31,075 bases of DNA from Synergistales bacterium (GTDB taxonomy: Bacteria > Synergistota > Synergistia > Synergistales > Aminobacteriaceae). The notes under the pieces were generated by a model. The model ran no database searches, was not told the DNA's origin, and saw only the letters and a list, made by a program, of their open reading frames with translations. The DNA is taken from assembly GCA_025997955.1 (NCBI GenBank), contig BNVH01000042.1, positions 1 through 31,075 on the forward strand, given 5' to 3'. The translations under genes were made by a program, and so were the position numbers. Shown piece after piece: positions 22,738-31,075 of the stretch; positions within the stretch are counted from its first letter, which is position 1; every line of letters starts with the position of its first letter.

Positions 22738-25584
22738 ATGTCGATTCGTATGAAGGTTATTTTCATTATCGTTCTGATGGCCATAATGATTATCGTGTTT
22801 GCTATTGGAACTGGGCAGGTTTTTGTCCGGGGCAACCTTGAGCGGACCATCGAAAACGACATGTACGCCGTGGCGAGCATCGCGGACAGTCTCATCACCA
22901 CAGAAATTGATCTGCTCAAGGCTGACGCCACCACGGTGGCGCGGCATATTATAGAGTCGTCCGAAAACGACCTCCCGAGGGTTTTGCGGGAGCAGGTCAA
23001 GGCGTATGACAAGTTTATCGGACTGACGATTATCGACCGCAGCGGAATCGTCATGGCTTACGGCATACCCGAAACGCCCGAAATGGTGCGGGACAGCGAG
23101 TACATCCCGAGAGCCTTCGCCGGAGAATCGGTCATTTCCACCACCAAAAACGCTCTGTCCGGAGAGCTGGTGTTTTCCGTCTGCGTGCCTATGGAAGGGC
23201 GCGTTCTGTCAGTGACTGTTCCGGGTTTGTTTTTCAGCGGTATTATCTCCAGGTTTAAGATATGGGAGACGGGCAGCATCTTTATAGTGGACAAAGCCGG
23301 AACCCTTGTGGCCAATGTGCACGATGACTTTGTACTGGAACGGTACAATTTTGTAGAAAAAGCGAAAACGGACAACAAATATAGAGGACTTGGCTACACC
23401 ATCAGCCGTATGACCGAGGGGCGCCCCGGCGCGGGAAGATATGTCTTTGACGATGTGGAACGGCTTTGCGTCTACAGGCCGATTACGGGTTCAAGAGTCG
23501 GCTGGGCGGTTGGCGTGGCCGCGCCGCTTGAGGAAAGTCCGATTCGCAATGTGCGCGTCGGCCTTTTGGTTGTCGGGCTTGTGAGCTTTGGGCTGAGCGT
23601 CGTGGTGGCGTTTTTCGCCTCCAATATTATTGCGCGCCCCTATCAAAAAATAAGCGCGCTCGCGGAAACGCTTAAAACACAGGCTCAGGATCTCGCGGCG
23701 GCGCGGGAGGAAGCTGTCGCGAGCACGGAGGCGAAATCCGACTTTTTGGCAAATATGAGTCATGAAATGCGCACGCCGCTCAACGCCATAATAGGCTTCT
23801 CGGAGCTGACGCTTGATTCCGAGGATTTGAACGGAATCGTACAGGAAAATTTGGAAAAAATATACAACTCTGGCGTAACGTTGCTCAGTCTCATCAATGA
23901 CATATTAGACATCTCGAAGATAGAAGCCGGGAAGTTCGAGCTCATCCCGGTCGAATACCACATCCCGAGCCTTATCAACGATACCGTCACCCTCAATATC
24001 GTGCGCATAGGCTCCAAGCCCATCACCTTCAATCTAAATATAGACGAATCTCTGCCGAGCGTGCTCGTAGGGGACGAACTGCGCCTCAAGCAGATTTTCA
24101 ACAATCTTTTAAGCAACGCTTTCAAGTACACACATAAGGGCAGCGTCGAGTGGCGCGTTTCCTTTGAACAGGATGGCGACGACGTGTGGTTGGTTTCGAG
24201 TGTCAAAGACAGCGGTATCGGGATTCGTTCGGAGGATATGAAAAAACTTTTCTCCGAGTATAACCAGGTAGACACAAAGAGCAACCGCAAAATTGATGGC
24301 ACCGGTCTGGGCCTCTCCATCTGCAAAAACATGGCGGAGCGGATGGGCGGCGGCGTCACGGTGGAAAGCGAGTACGGAAAGGGCAGTACGTTTACGGTAC
24401 GTGTCCGGCAGGGTATGGCAAACAGCGCTCCTATCGGAGCGGAAGTTGTAAAAAACCTCAAAAACTTTCATTATTCCGATAATAAGCGCGACCGGAGCTC
24501 TAAATTGGTACGCGCGCATATTCCCTACGCCAAGGTGTTGGTCGTGGATGACGTGTCCACAAACTTGGACGTCGCCCGGGGCATGATGAAGCCCTACGGG
24601 ATGCAAGTAGACTGCGTGACCAGCGGCCCGGCCGCCATCGAAGCCGTCCGTAAGGGCAACGTCAAGTACAACGCCGTCTTTATGGATCACATGATGCCCG
24701 GCATGGACGGCATTGAGGCCACCAGGATTATACGCGAGGAGATAGGGACGGATTACGCGCGTAATGTGCCTATCATAGCCCTGACCGCCAACGCCATACT
24801 CGGCAACGAGGACATGTTCCTCAACAAAGGCTTTCAGGCGTTTCTCTCCAAGCCCATCGACATTATGCGCATGGACGCCGTCATCAACCACTGGGTGCGC
24901 GATAAGGATCTGGAGAAACAAATCGCAAAAGAAGCCCGGGACGCGAGCCAGAACGAGACTGATACGAACGCCGAAAATGACAGCGAGGTCGATATAGACT
25001 CCTTCAAACTGAGCGTGGATGGGCTCAATATGGAACAGGGGCTCAAGCGTTTTGGCGGCGACGGAAAAATCTATCTGAATGTTTTGAGGTCTTACACGCA
25101 GAATACGCCGCCTTTGTTGGACCAGATGCGCGGATATAAGCAAAAAGACCTGTCAAACTACGCTATCGTCGCGCACGGAATAAAAAGCTCGAGCCTCAGT
25201 ATCGGCGCGAACTTGATTGGAAAACGCGCCGAGGCTTTAGAGCTGGCGGTGAAAGCTGGCGACTTCGCGTTTGTCGACGCGGAAAACGATGATTTCATCA
25301 AGGCTGTTCAAACCTTGCTCGCCAATTTGTCCACTGTGCTGCAAGTCGTTGCGGAAAAAAAACCCAAACCCAGAAAAGCGGAGCCGGACGCTGACGCGCT
25401 GGCTTATTTAATGGAAGCCTGCAAGAATTTTGATCCCGACGGAGTGGAGAACGCTATGAACAGCTTGGAAAGCTATGAATACGACTCCCGCGGCGAGCTG
25501 GTAGAATGGATAAGGTCGCAGATAGCCGTAACGGGGTTCAAGCGGATTGTGGAACGTCTGTCAAAGGAAGCAACGAGCGCATAA
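22738..25584 (+). CDS. Hybrid sensor histidine kinase with receiver and HPt domains
   Basis: A 948-residue phosphorelay kinase. Order: membrane segment (about 7-28), Cache-type periplasmic sensor (about 35-270, with GSIFIVDKAGTLVAN), second membrane segment (about 277-300), short linker, HisKA with H342 (NMSHEMRTPLNAIIG), HATPase with N box (NNLLSNAFKYT), G1 (DSGIGI) and G2 (GTGLGLSI), receiver domain with D650 (AVFMDHMMPG), and an HPt domain with H813 (VAHGIKSSS). The C-terminal tail is helical. GAGGGGTG, left by the HD-GYP remnant, precedes the ATG. The HD-GYP response regulator follows by 12 bases, giving a likely route H342 to D650 to H813 to D60 of that regulator. Confidence 0.95.
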   Translation: MSIRMKVIFIIVLMAIMIIVFAIGTGQVFVRGNLERTIENDMYAVASIADSLITTEIDLLKADATTVARHIIESSENDLPRVLREQVKAYDKFIGLTIIDRSGIVMAYGIPETPEMVRDSEYIPRAFAGESVISTTKNALSGELVFSVCVPMEGRVLSVTVPGLFFSGIISRFKIWETGSIFIVDKAGTLVANVHDDFVLERYNFVEKAKTDNKYRGLGYTISRMTEGRPGAGRYVFDDVERLCVYRPITGSRVGWAVGVAAPLEESPIRNVRVGLLVVGLVSFGLSVVVAFFASNIIARPYQKISALAETLKTQAQDLAAAREEAVASTEAKSDFLANMSHEMRTPLNAIIGFSELTLDSEDLNGIVQENLEKIYNSGVTLLSLINDILDISKIEAGKFELIPVEYHIPSLINDTVTLNIVRIGSKPITFNLNIDESLPSVLVGDELRLKQIFNNLLSNAFKYTHKGSVEWRVSFEQDGDDVWLVSSVKDSGIGIRSEDMKKLFSEYNQVDTKSNRKIDGTGLGLSICKNMAERMGGGVTVESEYGKGSTFTVRVRQGMANSAPIGAEVVKNLKNFHYSDNKRDRSSKLVRAHIPYAKVLVVDDVSTNLDVARGMMKPYGMQVDCVTSGPAAIEAVRKGNVKYNAVFMDHMMPGMDGIEATRIIREEIGTDYARNVPIIALTANAILGNEDMFLNKGFQAFLSKPIDIMRMDAVINHWVRDKDLEKQIAKEARDASQNETDTNAENDSEVDIDSFKLSVDGLNMEQGLKRFGGDGKIYLNVLRSYTQNTPPLLDQMRGYKQKDLSNYAIVAHGIKSSSLSIGANLIGKRAEALELAVKAGDFAFVDAENDDFIKAVQTLLANLSTVLQVVAEKKPKPRKAEPDADALAYLMEACKNFDPDGVENAMNSLESYEYDSRGELVEWIRSQIAVTGFKRIVERLSKEATSA

Positions 25585-25596
25585 GGGGGGATTTTT

Positions 25597-26685
25597 ATGA
25601 AATACGCATCTGAAAAAGGCGAACACAAAAAGATTTTACTCGTCGACGACAACGTGACGAACTTGACTGCGGGCAGGGACATACTCAAGGAGAAATACAA
25701 GGTTTACCCTGTACCTTCGGCTGAGACGATGTTTGACCTGCTGAACAACGTCGTCCCCGATATGATCTTGCTGGACATTGAAATGCCAGACATAGACGGC
25801 TACGAAGCTATCAGACGGCTGAAAAGCGACCCCGCTCTGGCCGATATTCCGGTCATATTCCTCACGGCGAAAAATGATGAGGGCAGTGAATTAGAGGGCC
25901 TCAGCTTGGGCGCTATTGATTACGTCTCGAAGCCCTTCTCCGCTCCGCTTTTACTGAAACGCATCGAGAACCATCTCTTTACCGAAACACAAAAACAGCA
26001 GTTGAAGGAATTCAACAGCAGTTTAGAGGAGATGGTAGAACGGAAAACCGCGCAAATACTCAACCTGCAAAACGCGGTGCTGAGCACGGTAGCCGACTTG
26101 ATGGAGTTCCGTGACGACGTGACGGGCGGACATGTTTCCCGCACGCAAAAATATCTGAAGCTCTTATTGGATAAACTAATTGAGGAAAAAATTTATACGG
26201 ATGAAATGTCCGGATGGGACATGTATTATCTGCTCCAGTCGGCGCAGCTCCATGACGTCGGCAAAATCGCCATAAGCGACGCGATACTGAACAAACCGGG
26301 TAAGCTTACTCAAGAAGAGTTCGATATTATGAAAACCCATGCCGCTATTGGCATAGACGCCATCGAAAAAATTAAAAGGAACACGGAAGAACACGCTTTT
26401 TTGTACCACGCGAAGCGGATTGTCGGCGCGCACCATGAAAAATGGGACGGTTCGGGGTATCCGTCAGGCTTGAAGGGGGAAGACATTCCCTTAGAAGGGC
26501 GTCTGATGGCCATAGCCGATGTGTATGACGCGCTCATCTCGACGCGCCCGTACAAGAAGTCGCTAAGCGCCGATGAAGCCAAGCGGATAATCGAACACGG
26601 AAAAGGGACCCATTTCGACCCGACGCTTGTCGACGTGTTTTCCGAGGTCGCCGATCGGTTCGCTATTGCGGCGAGAGATATGTAG
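25597..26685 (+). CDS. Response regulator with HD-GYP phosphodiesterase domain
   Basis: A 362-residue protein. Residues about 8-125 are a receiver domain (D60 in MILLDIEMPDIDG; conserved K in YVSKPF). A coiled linker (about 128-160) joins an HD-GYP domain with H219-D220 (LHDVGK), H279-H280-E281 and G287-Y288-P289, all needed residues being present, so it should hydrolyse c-di-GMP. GGGGGG precedes the ATG. It is likely controlled by the hybrid kinase immediately upstream. Its end is two bases from the convergent MalT-like gene. Confidence 0.94.
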   Translation: MKYASEKGEHKKILLVDDNVTNLTAGRDILKEKYKVYPVPSAETMFDLLNNVVPDMILLDIEMPDIDGYEAIRRLKSDPALADIPVIFLTAKNDEGSELEGLSLGAIDYVSKPFSAPLLLKRIENHLFTETQKQQLKEFNSSLEEMVERKTAQILNLQNAVLSTVADLMEFRDDVTGGHVSRTQKYLKLLLDKLIEEKIYTDEMSGWDMYYLLQSAQLHDVGKIAISDAILNKPGKLTQEEFDIMKTHAAIGIDAIEKIKRNTEEHAFLYHAKRIVGAHHEKWDGSGYPSGLKGEDIPLEGRLMAIADVYDALISTRPYKKSLSADEAKRIIEHGKGTHFDPTLVDVFSEVADRFAIAARDM

Positions 26686-26687
26686 GC

Positions 26688-29246
26688 TTATTCCAGTAGC
26701 TTTAAAGACATCGCTATGCGTATGGCGTCTAAGACGTTCTCCGCGCCCAATTTTTTATAGATCATTTGCAACGTCGCGCTTACCGTATTGATGGACAAAT
26801 CCTGGTTAGCGGCTATCTCCGTTCTTGAAAGTCCGTGAGACAGATCGGTCAATATCTTCAGTTCTCTGTCCGTGAGGCGCGGCTCGTTTTCTAAGTGGTT
26901 GTCTTTTTTGTATTCCGAGATTACCCAGGCGAGATTTTTAGCGTAAGTGGACGCGCGAACGTGAATTTTTTTCAACCATTCCCGGGGTATCCCGCAAGAC
27001 GCGTCTTTCATCGCCGCGCCTGTGATGGTGCGCATGTCGTTGCCCTTCTCGATAAAGAGCATATCTAAGGAGTTGGGATACGCAAGGTCGTAAGCGGCCT
27101 TCAACGATTTCATCGCCTCTTGTCTTTCCTTGATGTGGTACTGGCATATAGCCGTCAGCACCTTTTGTTCTATTTGCCCAAACAAAAAGGCCCCCGCACG
27201 GTATTTATCTCTTTGGTTTTCAAGTAAAACCAACAACTCGTGGTATTTTTTTGTGACTAAATAGTATTTTGTCGATACCATATCTTCCTGTCCGCGTCTT
27301 GGAGAGTTCATGTCGTATTCGTAAAAGGCGTTTTTCAGCCACTGAGCCGCCTGACCGTCCTGCCGAATTGTTATGTAATACCAGCCCATTGCTATGTCGT
27401 ACAAATTATAACGCTTTGCGTATTCCGAGTTCTCCAGCTGTAACTCCAACTGTTTGCAGACGGCCTGAATTTTAGGATAGCTTCCCGTGGCTATGCCGAC
27501 TCGTAGCAGGAAAAAAAGCGTTCTGTTCTCAATTTCATACTGCTCTTTTTCGCGGGCTTTGCATAGCGCGGCATGAGCAAATCGCAAACAGTTTTTCATA
27601 TCGCTTTTAAAATAAGCCGTTTCGGCTTTCAGGAGGTCGTCCAGGCCGTACATGCACCCGTTTATCGTGTGCGATACGTAGGGTATCGACTTTTCGACGG
27701 CCTCGGTAAATTTTTCGATATGACCTTTTTCCGGCGCGCCGACCCGACAGACACAGGCGCCTATGGCAAAAATCCTTATGGGACCCTCTATTGTGTGCTC
27801 ACTCAGTGGAAAATACTCGTCACTTTTTTTAAAGTAACGCCAGAATTCGTCGTCATGAGCGTACAAGTAGTTATAATAATGCGCGAACCCCACATTGTTA
27901 TAGGCGCCAAACAAAACCCGGCAGGCAAACCGCGTCCTGGGCATGGCTTCAAACTTTTCTATTATCACGCCTAACTCGGCGAGAGCCTCGTCGAACTTTC
28001 CAAGACACTCAAGAAGGCGCGTGTATATAAGACACAACGTATCGCTTTTTTCATACGCGTCGCCCGGAATTCTTTTGATCACCTCTAAGAGGTGCAGAAC
28101 GGTTTTTTGCGGCAGCACCGTCGGAAGCGCGTAAATACTCTTTGCGATTGTCTCGTAATCACAGGCCCTTTCAGAGTAGCGTATGGCGTCCATTATATAG
28201 TTATTTTTAACGCACCAGGCGGCGGCTTTTATGTACAGTCTGCGTTTCTCGCCCTCCGCTAAAACGCCTTGCTTTTGGCGTAAAAACTCCAAAAACAGAT
28301 AATTGATTCGGTAGACGTTCAGAAAAGAGTCATATCGTATAAACGAGCTGAGCTTGTCCATCTCGCTCTTGAGCGCGGCGTTGGAGGAGAACTCTTTTAC
28401 GACGCCCGGCGATATATATTCGACCAGCGACAACTTAATTAAAAGATTCTGTAATTCTTCCGATATGCCCGAAAATATTTCGCTCTCGATAAGTTTGAAA
28501 ACGTTCAGCTTCATCGCGGAAATGGCGTAAAGCTCGCGAGTCGGCGCTTTTTTGAAGGACATGCCCGCCAGAGTGACGGCAAATGCCCAGCCTTCTGTGC
28601 TGGCGCAGATATCGGACAGGGTTTGCGGGGTCAGGTTTATATTTTGCGTTTGAAAATAGCCCTGTATCTCGTCTTTGGTGAAACACAAAGAATCCTCGTC
28701 GATATGGGCGACTACGCCTTTTGACAACAATCTCACCGTATTGATGGCTGGCTCGCTTCTTGATATGATTATCATGGTCATATTGGGCAAAAGCGCGTCG
28801 ACGGTTCGCTGCATAAACCGCAGCACGGACGAGTCCTCTATCAGGTGAAAATCGTCGAACACCAAGACGTACTTCACGTTATCCGCCATTTCATCCTTGG
28901 GTATGGTCACGTATCTGTCAAACTGACTTTCGCTTTCAGGAAAATCTATTTCCGACAATCTGGCCGCGAGTCTCGTATTCAGCTTTGAGAGGGTGTGGGT
29001 ATAGCTCTCCCAAAATCTCGAACACAGATTGTCCCGCTTGGAAAGCTGCACCCACACGGTAACGGCGTTGTATCTCTTCAAAAAAGAAGATACGGCTTCA
29101 GTTTTTCCATAACCCGCTCCGGCCACAACGGTAACAAGGGCTTTTTGCAAGGCTTTTTCCAGTAGATGGCGGATACGTTGTCTGTCTATGCAAACTTCAT
29201 TGTCCACAATAACCGGCATATCGCTATGAAAAAAATGATTCTTCAT
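26688..29246 (-). CDS. MalT-like LuxR-family transcriptional regulator (LAL)
   Basis: An 852-residue regulator. The N-terminal NTPase has Walker A G43-A-G-Y-G-K-T49 and Walker B VLVFDD (about 127-132). A central arm of helical TPR-like repeats (about 350-750) follows, and residues about 790-852 form a LuxR HTH (LTDRELKILTDLSHGLSRTEIA...INTVSATLQMIYKKLGA). LAL proteins multimerise with ATP and an inducer. The GGAGG is nine bases before the ATG. It is convergent with the HD-GYP gene, and its own promoter carries a perfect palindrome. Targets and inducer are unknown. Confidence 0.93.
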   Translation of the reverse strand: MKNHFFHSDMPVIVDNEVCIDRQRIRHLLEKALQKALVTVVAGAGYGKTEAVSSFLKRYNAVTVWVQLSKRDNLCSRFWESYTHTLSKLNTRLAARLSEIDFPESESQFDRYVTIPKDEMADNVKYVLVFDDFHLIEDSSVLRFMQRTVDALLPNMTMIIISRSEPAINTVRLLSKGVVAHIDEDSLCFTKDEIQGYFQTQNINLTPQTLSDICASTEGWAFAVTLAGMSFKKAPTRELYAISAMKLNVFKLIESEIFSGISEELQNLLIKLSLVEYISPGVVKEFSSNAALKSEMDKLSSFIRYDSFLNVYRINYLFLEFLRQKQGVLAEGEKRRLYIKAAAWCVKNNYIMDAIRYSERACDYETIAKSIYALPTVLPQKTVLHLLEVIKRIPGDAYEKSDTLCLIYTRLLECLGKFDEALAELGVIIEKFEAMPRTRFACRVLFGAYNNVGFAHYYNYLYAHDDEFWRYFKKSDEYFPLSEHTIEGPIRIFAIGACVCRVGAPEKGHIEKFTEAVEKSIPYVSHTINGCMYGLDDLLKAETAYFKSDMKNCLRFAHAALCKAREKEQYEIENRTLFFLLRVGIATGSYPKIQAVCKQLELQLENSEYAKRYNLYDIAMGWYYITIRQDGQAAQWLKNAFYEYDMNSPRRGQEDMVSTKYYLVTKKYHELLVLLENQRDKYRAGAFLFGQIEQKVLTAICQYHIKERQEAMKSLKAAYDLAYPNSLDMLFIEKGNDMRTITGAAMKDASCGIPREWLKKIHVRASTYAKNLAWVISEYKKDNHLENEPRLTDRELKILTDLSHGLSRTEIAANQDLSINTVSATLQMIYKKLGAENVLDAIRIAMSLKLLE

Positions 29247-29270
29247 ATATCGCCCTCCTGACCGTTCAAT

Positions 29271-29320
29271 AATGAACGTTCATTCATTTAATATTATAGC
29301 AAAATTCCTGAATTTTCCAA
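29271..29320 (-). promoter_or_regulatory. Promoter and 14-bp palindromic operator of the MalT-like gene
   Basis: On the minus strand TATAAT (29293-29298) lies 16 bases from TTGGAA (29315-29320). Just downstream, near the transcription start, AATGAACGTTCATT (29271-29284) is a perfect palindrome, with extra TTCA half sites on both sides. It fits binding by a dimeric regulator such as a TetR-type protein, not the LAL protein itself. Confidence 0.65.
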
Positions 29321-29665
29321 ATAATTAGTCGTATTTTACCATCCATATTTTTCGCGCAGTTTTTGGATGGCTTCCGGTATTATTATCATAACAGGATGGC
29401 AAGGAGAAAAGCGTATTCTTTCTTCATATTTGCGTTAATTACTCATGCTAAATATAAACAACTGTATTATATTGCATAAAAAGGAGAAGATTACTGTGAA
29501 TATTTGAAATTTACGCTTTAGCTTTGTTTGGCGTTAGCCTATTATGGCAACAGGATTTTTTGACATAATTTAGCCTACCCAATAGCCCATCCGAGCTTAT
29601 AGTATAAGAAGCTTTGTTTTGCACAAGTTTATCAGGTTACATAGAATTAGAGATAATATCAACCA
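29321..29665. other. Intergenic region without a gene
   Basis: AT-rich. AAGGAG (29481-29486) is spaced properly before GTG 29496, but that frame stops after three codons, so it is at most a broken start. No tRNA, repeat or strong terminator was seen. Confidence 0.6.
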
Positions 29666-29695
29666 TTGAGTTGATTTAACTTGGATACGTATAAA
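29666..29695 (+). promoter_or_regulatory. Possible promoter of the membrane-protein pair
   Basis: TTGAGT (29666-29671) and TATAAA (29690-29695) with an 18-base spacer, 39 bases before the start codon of the RDD-like gene. Confidence 0.45.
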
Positions 29696-29733
29696 CAATC
29701 TTAATATTAAAAATTTCATAATGAGGTATAAAA

Positions 29734-30033
29734 ATGCTCAAACAATTTCTATCCACAGAGTTAAGTTTTGGAGAAAATCGTTTGGCTTCTCGCGGGAAAA
29801 GACTGGGCGCGGGTATTATTGATTTGTGCGTATTTCTCATTATCCTTGGTATATTTTCTTATGTGAGTTTTCGCTTCTATGGAAATAACCCTTATAAGTC
29901 ATTTTTAAGCAGATGCGCACTTTTCTTTGTTCCTATTACGCTTTTTTTCCTTTTGAACTATAAGTATCTAACGCAATATGGTCAGACTGTCTCTCTATAT
30001 CGGTATTTACAATGTGTTTTTTGGTCACGTTGA
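29734..30033 (+). CDS. Short RDD-like membrane protein, possibly truncated
   Basis: Ninety-nine residues with two hydrophobic segments. SRGKRLGAGIIDLCVFLIIL resembles the R-D part of RDD domains and YGQTVSLYRYLQ resembles the usual YGQTIGK motif, after which RDD proteins continue for 30 or more residues. Here the frame stops early; the +1 frame remains open past that point, so a frameshift or natural truncation is possible. GAGGTATAAAA precedes the ATG. It is AT-rich compared with the rest of the window. Confidence 0.6.
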   Translation: MLKQFLSTELSFGENRLASRGKRLGAGIIDLCVFLIILGIFSYVSFRFYGNNPYKSFLSRCALFFVPITLFFLLNYKYLTQYGQTVSLYRYLQCVFWSR

Positions 30034-30051
30034 GGAAAGAGGAGGATTGTT

Positions 30052-30819
30052 TTGGCTACTAAATACACAAGACAGAAAATCTTGCCAAATGATTATTTGT
30101 CGTCGCAGAAGTTTAACGTTTTTTCTGGTGTGTTAATATTTGTGATTTTTTTTCAGCTTGCTCTTTTAAGTGCAAACGATCCGTTTCCGCCAATACTGGA
30201 GTCTTGTGTAAGCTATGGGATTTTCGGTTATGGGTGCGTTATCTTGTGTTCCAAAATCAAACATCATTATGAGCAAAGCAGTTCGTTTTATTCTGGTATT
30301 CTGAGCTTAATATCCGCTTTATGGCTGTTTTTCAATATGTGTTTCTATTTTGGTTTTGTAGGTTTTTTCTTGTTCGCACTGCTTGCGTTGCCTTGCGGTT
30401 ATCTATATTTTATCCGCAAAAAAGAAGACTTCGCTTTGTTGTATCTGGCTATTATTTCTTTTTTCTGCCTTTTTGCTGTTATAGGCGCAATGTGGATCGC
30501 AATAGTTTTAATGTTGTTTTTCGGCGTCGTCATTAAAATTATTCAAAGTGACGATTCATCTGTAAGATTCAAAGAAGATATCAGCATCCATTTTTTATTA
30601 GGGACACGCAAAACATTTGGAATCTTCCAAGGAGTTGGAGGAGTGGTTTTTGTTTATTTGTATGTGTATGCCAATACATGGATAAAAATTCCTCTTGCCT
30701 TGCAACTGATGCTGTGGGGAGTGTTTTTGTGGCATTTAACGATGACGGCGATATTTTATTATGCTATTTTAGAGTGCCACAAAGATATTGTTTTTTCTGA
30801 GGTTGACCTGAGTGACTGA
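30052..30819 (+). CDS. Multi-pass membrane protein of unknown function
   Basis: A 255-residue protein with about seven hydrophobic segments and a cytoplasmic-looking charged loop near residue 170-185 (SDDSSVRFKEDISIH). It begins at TTG 30052 with GGAGG a few bases before it, 18 bases after the RDD-like gene, so the two are probably one operon. I do not recognise the family. Base composition is lower in GC than the metabolic genes upstream, suggesting accessory or acquired DNA. Confidence 0.65.
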   Translation: MATKYTRQKILPNDYLSSQKFNVFSGVLIFVIFFQLALLSANDPFPPILESCVSYGIFGYGCVILCSKIKHHYEQSSSFYSGILSLISALWLFFNMCFYFGFVGFFLFALLALPCGYLYFIRKKEDFALLYLAIISFFCLFAVIGAMWIAIVLMLFFGVVIKIIQSDDSSVRFKEDISIHFLLGTRKTFGIFQGVGGVVFVYLYVYANTWIKIPLALQLMLWGVFLWHLTMTAIFYYAILECHKDIVFSEVDLSD

Positions 30820-30952
30820 CACAACTTTACTAAAGTATTAAAGTAGAGTGCAAAAATATCTCAACCAAGCACATCAACAAATAAAAACACGTTCCTCAAA
30901 CTGATATTCTCTGGTTTAATAAGTTTGCGAACCAAAAAACCGGGAGGTATCC

Positions 30953-31075
30953 AATGTCAACAACTTAAGCGTTTTTTGCATATTTTTTCGCCGCGGCAAT
31001 TTTTGATATGCGAAGAGTTTATGACGCAAACAACAGGTATGGAAAATCACATCTCGTCCTTAAGTTGTTGACATT
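30953..31075. repeat. 123-bp segment with perfect 17-bp inverted ends
   Basis: AATGTCAACAACTTAAG (30953-30969) is repeated in inverted orientation at 31059-31075, the last base of the window. Each arm has TTGACA, a -35 hexamer, facing outward, as in insertion-sequence ends. The interior has no gene. Just before it, GGGAGG precedes ATG 30954, which reads MSTT and stops inside the arm. It may be a MITE, an invertible or recombination site, or a contig-end assembly artefact. Confidence 0.7.

Noticed and set aside
24109..25143. Leftward 344-codon frame over the hybrid kinase
   Set aside because: Long but entirely antisense to receiver and HATPase domains; no family resemblance, produced by the codon bias of the real gene.
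29481..29507. AAGGAG plus GTG that looks like a gene start
   Set aside because: The frame stops after three codons (GTG AAT ATT TGA). No neighbouring frame continues as a recognisable protein.

Overview
The window looks like chromosome from a Gram-negative, probably anaerobic bacterium. It carries two TRAP-type uptake systems (one DctPQM, one TAXI type), an RND efflux pump with its periplasmic adaptor, a lipobox-bearing solute receptor, c-di-GMP-type HD-GYP signalling and a MalT-like LuxR regulator. The mix of TRAP carriers, hexuronate genes and large LAL regulators suggests Synergistota or a similar gut lineage, but no rRNA or universal marker protein is present, so this is a weak inference.

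Layout. Bases 1-34 hold the start of a leftward gene that runs out of the window. 146-533: a sigma70-type promoter, three tRNA genes (Thr-UGU, Tyr-GUA, Thr-GGU) and an intrinsic terminator. 598-2804: a histidine kinase and an OmpR-type response regulator. 2793-2875: a near-perfect inverted repeat at the convergent junction with an Rpn-type PD-(D/E)XK nuclease gene (2879-3877, minus). 3998-4063: six 11-bp phased direct repeats in front of an RND efflux operon (4144-8330) whose pump lacks the usual proton-relay aspartates. 8352-9956: an AT-rich promoter/operator region, an XRE-ImmA/IrrE protein and an overlapping MazF/PemK toxin gene, probably a toxin-antitoxin pair with unusual partners.

10041-22111 is a sugar-acid uptake and catabolism locus arranged around a LacI-type repressor. 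Leftward: lacI-type regulator, SLC13/DASS-type permease, zinc alcohol dehydrogenase, and TRAP dctP-dctQ-dctM. Rightward: fused TAXI-TRAP permease, TAXI receptor, an enolase-superfamily dehydratase and mannonate dehydratase (uxuA), closed by a strong terminator. Two palindromic LacI-family operators lie in the divergent promoter region. UxuA makes 2-keto-3-deoxygluconate from D-mannonate; the dehydrogenase and second dehydratase probably feed related aldonates into this route. No KDG kinase or aldolase is in the window.

22112-22737 has no large gene. It holds a possible antisense pair (a rightward promoter-to-terminator RNA unit over a leftward 45-residue basic/hydrophobic ORF), a GC-rich hairpin, and a fragment of an HD-GYP gene about 85% identical over 78 nt to part of the intact gene 3.6 kb downstream. 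22738-26685 encode a hybrid sensor kinase (kinase, receiver, HPt) and an HD-GYP response regulator, likely one phosphorelay. A MalT-like regulator (26688-29246, minus) ends two bases away. The last 1.8 kb is AT-rich: a short RDD-like protein, an unrecognised multi-pass membrane protein, and a 123-bp segment bounded by perfect 17-bp inverted repeats that ends exactly at the window edge.
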